In this document: piece by piece, positions 25,687 to 37,717 of the stretch
How the letters are laid out: each line of letters opens with the position of its first letter
How positions within the stretch are numbered: position 1 is the stretch's first letter
Origin: Dromaius novaehollandiae
Taxonomy: Eukaryota > Chordata > Aves > Casuariiformes > Dromaiidae
DNA: 64,000 bases
Assembly (NCBI RefSeq): GCF_036370855.1
Contig: NC_088103.1
Location: forward strand, 12,959,404-13,023,403
Direction: 5' to 3'
Notes under the pieces: generated by a model
What the model was told of the DNA's origin: nothing
Seen by the model: only the letters and a program-made list of their open reading frames with translations
Database searches by the model: none
Position numbers and translations under genes: made by a program

Positions 25687-26746
25687 CCAGCACAGTGCTC
25701 ACCCAGCTTTTGGGAGCACTTCAGCCAGCACAGCCTAGGACAACGCTAAATCTCTAAACTGCCTTCAGCTGTGCGACCTTTGAGCATGAGTGTGTGCCAT
25801 TCATCTCCAAGAATTTTAGTCACAGGTGCATAAATCCTCACTTCCCATACACTCTATTTACTACACTCCATTTATACAGATTTCCATATGGATTCCTGCA
25901 GTAATGTTTCAACATAATACTGTATCCAGCAAGTCTGTGTTTTCTATGTACTTTGACCAAAAATCATAAATTAATTTTTTCTTGGGAAAACAGCAAGAGC
26001 TGACACACTAGTGAAACAGTCTGTGCTAGATTAATGCTGTCCAAGTTACCTGTAACATGATTTCTAGTAGAACTGTTGCTTCTAAGCTAAGGCTTCTGCC
26101 ACGCACTGCAGCATCAGGCTCCACTTGCATCTCATGTTAAGCTTCCTCCGGCTTTCTTCCTTTTCTTCAGATTGTAAAAGGGATTCAGGGGAAAAAGCTC
26201 TTTGAAAGGGAGAAGAATTCAAGTTCACCCAGTCTTCTAGGGAGATGAATCTAACAAAGAAATTTTTAATATGTTAAGAGCAGAGCAGGTTTGAAAAGAT
26301 GACAGTGTGTTAAGATTTTTCATGTGAACCACAGAAATTCAATTTAGGTGTTTTCTGAAATGCCATTTGGTGCTATCACTACCCTTCAGCTACTTTACCT
26401 ATTGCCCTTGGGCAACTTTTTCAGCTTTTTATGATAATATAGTATCCAGAGATGCTATTGCTTAGTCCTGGTACTTCATTTTGAAGCCTCTTAAAACAAA
26501 AGCTCTTGCATCTTTGAGCTCCCCTTTCAGTGTCACAGTAGGAGTAAGTCCTAGATGAGCCCAGCAGTGACAAGAGCAGATGCCCAAGCTGCAGCAGACT
26601 TGGCTTCGAAGCCCCATTTCAACCACTGCAACCAAAGCCCCAGCCTCACATGAGGGGCTCGACTGGGTCCCGTCAGAAATCCTCTGGGAAATCAGCCCCA
26701 AGAAGTCTGAGGCCCTTTATGTAGTGGGGTTTTTTTTGTTTGTTTG

Positions 26747-26752
<6 letters not shown>

Positions 26753-26796
<44 letters not shown>

Positions 26797-26811
26797 TCAC
26801 TCACTCACTCT
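26753..26811. repeat. (CA)n then (ACTC)n microsatellite
   Basis: About 20 uninterrupted CA units are followed by about five CACT/ACTC units. A GTTT-rich stretch lies immediately before. The 231-codon open frame through this region exists only because the repeat lacks stops. Confidence 0.97.
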
Positions 26812-29800
26812 CTTACTTTAAGGTAGAACTGAGGCATGCAAGTCACCTTATGACTCTACCAAGGACTCTAAGGCTACAGGATTTGCTGTGGAGCAGTCAG
26901 CCTCTACCACTGGTTTTGGCAATGCTTGTTTTGGGCAGGAATGGGCTCAGGCAGGGAAGGAGGATACACAGACCCAGGCAGCCCTATCAGCAAGTTCACT
27001 GCATCAGTGCTCTACCACAGAGCAGCCATGGCTGCTGGGGTGTCACAGTACTGCTCCTGCAGCAGAGAGCAGACAGCCCTGTCACCATTGTCTTTTTTCC
27101 AGGGCCCAACTCAGAGCATAGCTGCACACAACCACAACACACATCAAGACACAAATTTTGTGTGTCCAGGTCCAGAGCCGAGACACCCTACTGCTTACCC
27201 TGCTTTTTATTCCACTCCAATACAATCACAATTGCTCCTTCAGCAGAGAGTTTTAAAGTGCTTTATGAACATTAAATTTCACAATACCCTCTAGGTTAAT
27301 TATTTGTACGGATGGGAAAAGTAGGCCACAGAGGTTATATGTATGAAATATCCTTGTGTTAGCTTTTATACTAATATGAAAACCTGACAGTGCTAAAGTT
27401 TGCTTGCCCTTTTAGCAGCATTCTGATCCTATAAAATCATATGTAAGTTCTGATTTTGAGAAACTAAAGCTTAAAAGAACAAACAAGCAAACAAGCTTTT
27501 CCACAGCTTCCTTTTCTGTCAGAACGCTACATTTCAAGGTATGCTATTCATTTAGTGTTCTCTGGAACATGACTGCAGCTTACAAAACTAGATTCCCTTC
27601 TGGCATTTTCATTCATGCATTCTGTCAAACAACATTTTCTTTGATTTTTTTATCAAGATCTTCTTGACTGAGATCTTCAAAGCAATTAATTCAGTGTTCC
27701 ATGATTGCAGCTGCTGAATAATTGTTTGCTACAGTATTTTCTTTCCCAGGCAAGACATGTAAAATAGTTGCTCCCCTCAATAAACAAGTTGTCAAATGTG
27801 ATTAGTTAATGGACCTGTAATCATGCAATAACATAAAAGTAAGGATTTGGTAAGTACTAAGTGAAAATGCATATTTAAAATAAAGCTATATGGGAAGATT
27901 TTCCCATAGGAAATCTTGCTACCAATGCAGAAATAGACTATTTACCATTTATAATGATTAACTGTAGATCATTAATTAAAGAAAACAAGAGATTAATCAT
28001 CAAGCATTCTGAACTAAAGATGCATTGATTGTTTGTGGTACTTTAAGTTCTAACTGGGAGATCAGGTTAGTGCACGGTTCCTTATGTGTACGCAGGACTT
28101 CCCATGTAAATTGATATTTAGCAGTAAAAGTCTGTCAAAATTAACGTCAAAATTTACTGGCAAGCATTAAGCTCCAAAAGCCTGAAATCTGATCCCTATG
28201 TTCCTAGTCGTCAGCCTTGTAATGCTCCATATCCTTCTCGGTCAGATTCATATTCAGAAACAAACTACAACAACAACAGAAATGGGGCTCTTCAGTTTAT
28301 TTCTTTGGGGAGACAGATCTTCTTATTTTTTTTTTACCAATAAATTCTAACAAACAGGGAGTTGCAGTTATAGCCAGTGTGTATTACAGCTTAAAGAGCT
28401 AATTAGCTTGTTCTCATCACTAAGTAATGAGCCTGCCTTCCTATAGTCCTTTAGAAATCTCAAACAATCCTACAGTGGCATCTACTGAAAGTTGAAGCCC
28501 CATGAAGAGGACTCTTGTAATGTTTCCCCATCCTCCTCACCACTTGGGAAAAGTACATTTGATAGTATCATTTCTTAAGACAGTTTTCCTTGCCAGAAGA
28601 AGAAAACATAGGTTTTCTTCTAAGCTGTATCTATTATAGAGATTTAATTCTCCATCTGGGAATTACAAGCACTAATACAATAATAATAGTTGTTGGTTAC
28701 CACATGAAAATTTCAAACTATTCTAGGCAGCTGCCTTCTGCTTTCTGTGCAGTCTCATAACATTAGACTCCAATACAAAATGAAATTACTCTAAACTGTC
28801 AAATTTCACTATTTTTAAAAAATTATTTAGCTGTTACATTCTGTAATAGCAAGTGGGGTAATTTAATTACAAAATCACTTCTGAAAGATAAGATTTCAGC
28901 TTGCAGCCTTCAAGTAATTAACAATCTAACTACCATTAAGATTAAAAAAAAAAAAAAACACACACAATCCTGAAGCAATGACCATGTTGAAAGCCACTGC
29001 ACCAATGACACACAAAAAAGGTGCACATTCAGAGGCTGCAGGGGTCATTGATGCTTTTTGACCAAAACCTGTTTTTTTGTTTGCCTCTCTCATGAGATCA
29101 GTGGTGGACATCTCCCCAGATGTTTCCAGAGTGCAATGCCTTCCCATCCCCAGCAAGTGTGTGTGTGTTTCAGTGGCTTCAATCACAGAACTTGTGGCCA
29201 AGAAAGGAGGGACCAGCTCAACTGAAGATAAAAATGGTGATGATGCAAAGCGCTCTCTGGGGCTCCTGATGTGAAAGAGCTGTATTAATTGTTTAACTTT
29301 CTGTGCTGGATTTTATTTTAAACACAGTGCAGAACAGCTTCAGGAGCCAATCAAGTTAAGTGTACTTAGCTACTCAAGCAGTTTCAGGAGTAGTTATTCT
29401 GTTGTCCACTCTTGATTATGGGAGTCTGATCTGGGACTAGGATATTTTGGTGCTTCGGCACACCACAGGAGTGTCAGCACTCTTCCTCGACTAAGTGAAG
29501 AGTCAATCAGCACCAACTGAACAACTACCACTGAAAAAACAGGAGCAACACCATATTCCCCAATATAGCTAACTGTCATGGCCTCTGAGCAGGTAGCTGT
29601 TTGTAATCAGTGGGTTGAGTGTAACCACTGAAATAATCCTTAATGTCAAATACAAAAACAAAACAAGCAGCATCAGCCTCTAGCTACCTGCCAACTTTAT
29701 TGTTTAAAACCCCTTTGGCTAGTGCACCAAGAGAATTTCAAATATGCACAGCAGCACAAAACTTCCTTGGTTTTAAAATGCAGTGGATTTTTCAATCCCT

Positions 29801-32800
29801 ACAGCTGGATTTTCCCCATTATTCACTGTTAGCCATGGTGCTTCATGTCTCTGATGTACACACACCCTTAATAAAGTAATTTAAGAGTGGGCCAACACAT
29901 TCCAGGGCCTGAGAGCTGTGGTGGGGTATGGGGGTCATGCAGGCTTGTGTTGCCCCAGAGGCAGGGCGTCTGCATGTGCCTGATGCTGCTCAGATGTGAG
30001 AGGCCAAAAAGCCCAGTCTGCGGGCACCCTCACAAGCCCACTGCAAGGGGTAAGGGACTTGCTCGTGTCCCTTGATCCTGGCTAGAGGGTGACCACCAAG
30101 CACAAGGGATGACTTAGTTTTCTTCAGGACTAAAGTTTGATGTGACTTCCTTGATACTCTTTTCAGAAGGTGAGAATTTGACCAGGACTCCTTGTGGGCT
30201 ACTAGATATCTGACAGTAAAGCACAGTTCTAAGTAGAACGCTTTGCTATGACTATTCCTCTTTGCCAATTGCAGCCCCTACCATTTAGGCAACTGGCTTA
30301 AAAAAAAAAATCATGGAATTTTATTTGTACTGACATTTTAATTATTTGGCCTATTTAGTCAATCTTAAGGCATTTTTTTTTCTCATCTGAAGCTATTTTA
30401 TAATGCAGGTTAAGATTCATGAATATGGTGCTTTTGACCCACAAGCTTCCTGTTTAAAAGGGAAAAACTAATGTGCTTCAGTGCTGGCACACTTGTAACT
30501 TCATCCTATATTTTCTGCTCCGACATCCCTCCAGCCCCAGCTCCACTATAGCTTATCTGTCCTGCTCATCACCTCTGTCCTGGCCTGCTTCTGGTATCCT
30601 GAGAGGGTGCCTCTTACCCCTCCGCCCATCCGCCCAGCCTCTGCTTTTCCTCTATGATGTGAGGTGTGATATCTTTAGGATACTGGTTACCTATGAGAGT
30701 GCTTCAAAGTACCGGTACTTTTAAAGGTGCGCAGGTTAGACAAAAGGGTAGATTTTATATATAAAAATATGGTAATTGCAGGATAGGAGCAACTGCAGTA
30801 TGATATAGATTGCCAAATGTCATGCGGTTTGCAGTAATATCCCAAAGCTGACAAGACCAAGATTAGCATGGGGTTGCTCTCTCTGATACATGTGTAAGTC
30901 ACAAAATGGATCCGGGTTTTCTTTGAAGGCTACTTGCTGAATAGAGTAGCTGAATCACTTTTTTGCCTACATGTTGTTTAAAAGCCATTCTCCTGCTATT
31001 TAGTATTCAGATTGTGTCGTTCACGATCTTAGCCAAAAAGTGTTTTTTAAATTCTCCCTCACTGGAGAGAAGAAACTTTTAAAGAAGAGAATGATTAATG
31101 AAAAAAATAGCAAGGAAAATTTAAAAAGAATAATAAAAAAAATCAATGAAAGTGAAATGATCAAGATTTATGAGGAGCTCTATGAATTCCTCACATTCAC
31201 TGAAACTAGGATTACGTAAGTTACAGCACACTGCATTCCACACATCTATTAATGAAAATATCCATGTTTATGCTTTCATTTATACTGCATTCATGCCTGG
31301 AGGCTCAAAGCACTAGGCCTGTTCACACACGTAAGAAGTAACAGAAACCCAGACCCAAGTAACTTAGAACCAGATGGAAGTTTTTCACTGTTGCACTGGG
31401 TCCAATCTGTAACACAGCTTGGAAGTACTATGCAGGCCAACTCCCCAACACATACCCCAGGGCTGGGAGAGCAGGGGGGCACACAGCAAGGCACTATAAT
31501 GAAAACCATTTTTCATGACTTTCCATGAAGCATGCAGGACTGCTGGGAGCTTGTTGGAGACCAGAGACAAGAAGCTTACAAGACAGAATAAGTTAGGCTT
31601 TCAGCTGCACAATGTGCACAATGAGCAGCAGAAGAGCAAGCCTTGGAAGGGTATGCCAGAGATGTGAAGGCTCCTCAACAAAAGTAGGTGTAGCTAAGCA
31701 GGTTGAAGTGCCACTTAAACAGGCCTGAAGATCCAATTTCTATTCCTGGCTTCCATCTAGTGCTCCATTGTCAAAACAGACATGTTGCTTCAGATCCCCA
31801 GGCTACCACAGTCACCTGGCATGGATGAAGGTTTCCATTTTGCCATATATTTCCTAATGACTGCTTATGTTAGCAATAAACTGACAGGTAATTGTGGCAG
31901 AGCACTTTTCTGGGAACAACTCAAGCGCAGCATCACACCATCCAAGAGGCAGGGCAGGCGTGCACAGGGTCCAGCTGCTGGTGGAACTGAGGCCAGGCTG
32001 CTGGCTGCCCCACAGCCATCATAGTGCGATTCCCAGTAGCCAAAGCTGTCTAATTGCTAAATGCTAACTCTCTTAAGAACGCAAGAGCAAGGCATAGGAA
32101 TTACCAATTTGGGCAAAATTGGTACTTTGCCCAACTCCTTTTAACCTAGGGTAGATGAATGTCCAGATCTAGTGCTCTTCATATGCATACAAACAGAGAT
32201 CCAGCTCAACTCAACGTTCTACCTATTTGTTGTCCTTTTCCAAAGCTAAATCTTATCTACTTATCTGAGGGAGGAAAGTGTATTAATGAGGGGCCCTGCT
32301 GAGTCCTGGATGACTTATTCGAAGCTAAAACCCCTTGTGCAAAGATGTGCAGTGAAACTGCTTCCCCCCTCCAAAAACTAAGCAACTAGGCTCCCGAGTC
32401 CTGTTCATAATGCTTTGAAGATACCATTTAACTGAAACCTGCCCTCCACCCACCCAAGGCTTACAAGAAGCATTCAATTACATATCCCCAGATTTATGTT
32501 CATCAATAAATACGGTAGAAATATGCCAGAGGTGTTTAAAAAGAAGCTAAATCAATATGGAGCAAATTGTTAAAATTGGGCAGCTAAAGCCTGCTCTGGT
32601 CAGACTTTATGTCGTATTTCTCTCTATGTACAGACAGATAGGAAACAACAAAGAGAAGTGTGAAGGCGCCGCCAAAGCCATGGCTGAGTAAAAATTCTCT
32701 CCTTTTTCGCCACACTCAAGTTAGTATTTAGATAAATCAGTTTCACTAGGAAATATAAATAGATCATGTTCAGCAATTTTCATTATAGCCCCAAAGACAT

Positions 32801-33883
32801 TTGCTAGGCTCTTGTTTTTATTCTGTGCTCTTTACAGCTTTGATAACCAATTAGAACTTTTTGGTCAGGTTTCTTACCATGGCTGTGGACGTGCAGTCTT
32901 CCCATACTTCTGTGCAACAAGCACAAACCAAATGCATTAGCATCCCTCCAGCACACTTGACCTTAAATAAATAAATAAATAAATAAATAAAAATTGCAGC
33001 ACATATACTTTAGCAGATTTTTTTTTTCTGTAGTGCATCTGGTGGAATAGAAGTACTCTGTTCATCTGTGGGATATCTGCCATGAACAGTCTCCATCCAA
33101 AATACTGAAAATGAATAATATCCCTGCACTCTCCATGACAGTAGCAGTAGGCATTTGAGCTTAATGGAAAAAAAAAAAAAACCTCCAGTTGAGTTCAACA
33201 GACAAGACCAGAGTTTCTATGGCATCGTACTGTGACCAGCTGGTGTGTATCTGCAGGATTCGAATAACCCTGCAGATTATTCACTTTGCTCCATACCCCT
33301 TGTGCCTGTCCTTCACCACCACACTCCCTGTACACTGTGGGTGGTAACCATGGGGTAATCTGGGTAGTACTAGCTGGGAGAAGTCAGGACATTAGGGAGC
33401 ACAACTATTGCACGATTATCTTTGTATATCACGCAAGTTCACTTTTGCTCAGGGTGGATCACAGAAGCTCTCCTGCTGCGACATGTTGCAGGATAATTGT
33501 CAGAAGCATTGATTAGAACAGCTAGAGGTGGCCAGATACTGATACCTCAGCACAGAAGTATCTCGTCCCTTGCAAACAGGACCTGAATTCCTTCTAAGAA
33601 CTAAGGTTGTGTGTTTCACGGCAGAGTCTCTTTCTTCAGAACAACAATCCAAAACCCAGACTGCCAGCCTTGTTGAACAGATTCTAAAGCCAGATATGAA
33701 TGTTGCAGATTAATACCACCTGAAAGGGAGTATTTAGAAGAAAATTCATGTCCCTACAGTATACAGAATGTAATTCAGGAGTTAGGAAGCATAGGTATTG
33801 AAGAATAGAGGTTGCATACATATGTATTCCAGAAAAAAAATTCATATAATTGATATTGGTATTTTAAAGTCTTTATGCTATAT

Positions 33884-33887
<4 letters not shown>
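26812..33887. other. Intergenic, no supported gene
   Basis: This is AT-rich intergenic DNA with an A run near 28944, an (AAAT)n microsatellite at 32963-32994 and short A runs near 33168. No open frame has a recognisable product, and I see no splice-consistent exon chain. Confidence 0.7.
32963..32994. repeat. (AAAT)n microsatellite
   Basis: About seven tandem AAAT/TAAA units. Confidence 0.95.
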
Positions 33888-33929
<42 letters not shown>

Positions 33930-33945
33930 TGTGTGTGCGTGCATG
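33888..33945. repeat. (TG)n microsatellite
   Basis: About 28 TG units with interruptions near the 3' end (TTTG, TGCG, TGCATG). Confidence 0.97.
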
Positions 33946-34686
33946 TGTAAGTTTTAATACTATCAGAAAAATATTAAGAAAAATATAATAGGATATCAGA
34001 TAGCCTGAGTTCTTGTGGCATAAAGTGCCCTACAGCAGAACTCCATCATTTATAAAATATGATACTAAACTTCTGAATCTGCCCATTGTTTCTGAACTAG
34101 ATGAATCCAAAAAGTGACATGTTATTCTTTCCCCTTTTCCTGTTTTCTCAATTGGATGAGGAAAAAATCAAAGAAAATGGCATGAGCAGAATTTTCCAAT
34201 TCTTGTGACCATCTATCTAGATTATACCAATGTCAAAACTCACACACTGCTCATCTGGTGAAGACAGCCATGTCAAAGAAGGAATTCTCACTTGGCGATG
34301 GGCCACACTTGCTAATTTGCTGGCTGCATTTCTTTGCTTGTTGATCTGAGGATACAGATACATGCTGCAGTAGAGCGCTGTGCACTCAGTTTAGCTCTGA
34401 ATGATCTGGTACATGGCAATTGATATGACCCTACAGAGCAATCAGACTGGGCACAAGAAGCAGTATAACCATAATAGCACTGTATATCCCTCTGTTTCAA
34501 CTAATACAGCCTGCTTTCAGGAGGCCTAATTAGCCCAAGCAGTAGCTTCACTGACTACTTGAAGTAGCTGATTCAGTTATGCTGTGTAAATCAGTTACCC
34601 AAGTCAAATGTTAGACAGGACTCAATGCTGGACTTCCTCTCCAGTTCACACAGGTGGAGCAGGGAGCATCAGACATATCCAGGAGA

Positions 34687-34709
34687 ATTTGCCCCGTAAA
34701 GGGGCAAAT
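34687..34709. repeat. Perfect 9-bp inverted repeat, 5-base loop
   Basis: The arms ATTTGCCCC and GGGGCAAAT flank the loop GTAAA. The hairpin is seen directly; its function is unknown. Confidence 0.85.
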
Positions 34710-37412
34710 CCTTGGGCAGTGCTGGACGGCCACATTCTCATTCCCCCCCAGAGGAGTGTGCTGGGTACATGGCCTCTTTAGAATTACCGCATCTCACACT
34801 CATGCCCGTATGATTCTTTACCAATCAGAAGCATTCACACACTGCTTTTACTGTACTGGGGAAAAAAGGATGTCTAAAAATCAAAAAAGTCTGAAAACAG
34901 TGACAGCAAGATTGCAAGCGCTCCTGTGCCCTTAAGATTAAAGTACACACAGCCTTTACCAGTGGCTGCTCTGTGTCAAAGCTGATATGGGCACTCTCAG
35001 AGCACCAGATACAGATATGCCTGGTCTCAGGAGAGATGTTCATTCTCAAAGACTGACAAACCAACAACTTCCGTTGACAATAAATAAGAAATGAGATTAA
35101 AAAAATTTAAAAGAAGTGGCATGCAAAGGAAAAATGATCAGGGCCTACACAAGGCTGTTGGTTTCCCTCCACCCACTCCAAAAAGAGAGCCAGTTTCATT
35201 TCAAAAGATTTGAACAGACCCTATCTGATTTTCAGCAGAAAACATCCTGGGTCAGTACTGCAGTACTGTGAAATACAACCTAAGAAACACCACCTAAATT
35301 AGGCATTCTTCTAACAGCTGTTTGGAAGGACTCTAATTTATTAGAAGACAATGTTATCCTGGCCGAACTGAGCTAAGAAAAACACCAAGGTCCTGGGGCA
35401 GCAGCACTCTGCCAACCTTACCACACAGAGAAGGTTTCCTGAAAGAAAAAGGAAGCCATCAGAAAGGAAAAGATTGGAAAGTATGTTTTTGATGGAGAAA
35501 AAGCAAACCTCTCTCTGATCTTTCCAAAAAAGAACGGGGGAAGAAAAGCTCCAGCTACAAAACCACTATATAGTTCCCATTTCTACTGGTCATTAAGTAT
35601 TTAGTGTGTGTGTGTGGGGGGGGAGAAAGTCATAGGAGTTATACAGAAATCATCACTGCTGATGGAGTCTGTCCAAGTTATTTTCCATTGTTGAAATATT
35701 TCACCACAATTTATTACTTTGACCTTGCTGTCTGTATTCTTACTTACCCCCTCCCCAGCTCTCTTTGTCAGAGTCCAGAGGCTACCGGGAAAATGTGAGG
35801 ACTATTTAGACTGCAAGTACCTTTGGGGAAGATTTTGGTCTTCCTGCTTGCCTCTGAAGCATATATACAGCTGTATCATTCACTCTAACATAAAGTCATT
35901 ATTTAATGAGATAGCAAAGTAACAACACATACATTCTAGAGAAGCAATCCAGACAAGAGCCAGAACATACGTAGTAACTCAGTGTAATAAAAAAAGTCAT
36001 TGATTTTTGGAATGAATAATAATAAAAATTAGTAATGTAATCGAAACTCCACTACTTCAGACAGAAGAGCAGCTTGGCAGAATGGGGGTGTGCCAGGTCA
36101 CAGTCCTGGCAAAACAAAAGGATTGGTATCAAAACGGCAAAACAAGCATGCGAATCCACTAGCCAGCAGACTGAAACTGGAGGGGCTGCGGACTTTCTCG
36201 TCCAAGTGACTTTGTATCTGTACTTGAAGTATTTGGTATGCAGCTATAATTCCTTTGCTTCTGATCCATATGGAGATTCAGTCTAATTCTAATAGCATAC
36301 AACTCCATCTTACCCTCTCTGGGTTTTTTTATTATGCAGCCTTATGAGGGCCCATACTAAAAGCTAAAGCTGGACGGTACTAGAAACACTACTATTCTCT
36401 ATCTTGCTGATATCAATCATTTGATTCATGTATTCCCTGCAAAATGCATCTCTGACCCAATCTATAGGTGCTATAGAGAAACTATAGTGGAACTCTGTCT
36501 GAACTTGGATAAATCATTTGACCTCCTTCTGCCTGCATCAATCCAGTTGTAAAAGTAGCTTAATGCTGGCTCTAAATGAAGAACAGATGCTACTTCTGAG
36601 TAGAACTATCGTGCATCAGCTAAGAGAGAAGGGGATAAACAAACACACAAACATTCAAACTGAAGCCTGTGGAAAATACAACCAGTGGTTCCACTTTTGG
36701 AGATGTTCCTCCATTTCCATTAGCAGTTAAAAACAGAAGTTCCGGGGAAGATGAAGAGACTGTCAGGCTAATGACCTGGGGGCTGCTTTCTCATATCTCC
36801 ACAATGGCCCTTGAGATCCTGGGACACAGGGCACTGCTAATGAAGAATAAAAGAGACTGGCCTCTACAAATGGCGGTGGTACACTGAGAAGTGAGAGCCT
36901 TAATACATTTCATGCCACATTTTCAGCTACTGAAAACAAAATCTCCTTCTCATTGACATACAATTAATGCCCTTATAAATTAATACTCTTGTCTTCCTAT
37001 TTCTATTTCAGAGGCCAATTCCTTCACTGCTGCAGTTCAGACCCTTCTCTTCTGCCTTGTATAAGTTTGGAAAAGGGTAACATCAGTAGTAGCCTTATAA
37101 AAGAGCTGGTTTTGATCTGAAACCCTGCCCACAGGGAAATGGATTTGGCTGATCTCGCCAAAGTAAATTCATAATGTAGCGGGTTGTCATCAGGCTTTAT
37201 TCATTTCAATTTTATTTTATATCAGCCATTGGATAGCATTTGGTCTAGCTGTAATATAGCTCCATGTGGGAAAATGTAATCCAGTCTCCTCCATTCCTTG
37301 ATAGAGTACTGCTGGCTTCTTGCTTTCATATAAGACAAAATTGCAGCTGAATGAATGATCTGCTTTGGCTAACTCCAAAGCTATCATAAGGGAAGAAAGA
37401 AATATATAGCAC

Positions 37413-37442
37413 CATATATATATATATGCATATATATATATC
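37413..37442. repeat. (AT)n microsatellite
   Basis: An alternating AT tract interrupted once by GC (ATGCAT). Confidence 0.93.
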
Positions 37443-37704
37443 CATACACCCCCTATACTGTTCTTCAACTGGGAACAGAACTTTACCATGAGCTTACAAA
37501 ATCCTCAGACAAAAAGCTTATAATGGAAAAGCAGATGGACACTCAGCCACAGCAAGACTCAGCAGCCCTTGCTTTTTTTGGTATTACTGATAGGTGATTT
37601 TTTTTGTGTGTGTAAGAATTAAAAGCTGAAGTGTCTGAGAAAACACCCCACGCCTTTCTCCAGAAGGCCCTTTGTGCTTGTTGGAGGAAGGCTAACGTCT
37701 ACAA

Positions 37705-37717
37705 TGCCATCTTGTGG
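37705..37717 (-). promoter_or_regulatory. CTCF-like motif
   Basis: The minus strand reads CCACAAGATGGCA, which matches the CTCF core (CCASYAGRKGGCR) at all but one position. It sits between the two convergent genes, where an insulator would be plausible. The match is seen; binding is inference. Confidence 0.4.

Larger units (their letters stand above)
21601..26750. other. Intergenic, no supported gene
   Basis: This is AT-rich intergenic DNA between the convergent RTKN2 and ARID5B genes. It holds a perfect 12-bp inverted repeat (22395-22422), a 17-base C run (23129-23145), a moderately GC-rich patch (about 24120-24330) and a C-rich tract (25659-25686). Open frames of up to 147 codons in the GC-rich patch have no recognisable product. 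Confidence 0.7.

Noticed and set aside
26580-27275. 231-codon plus-strand open frame
   Set aside because: It runs through a (CA)n/(ACTC)n microsatellite, shows no known family and overlaps two other open frames in the same stretch; it looks non-coding.
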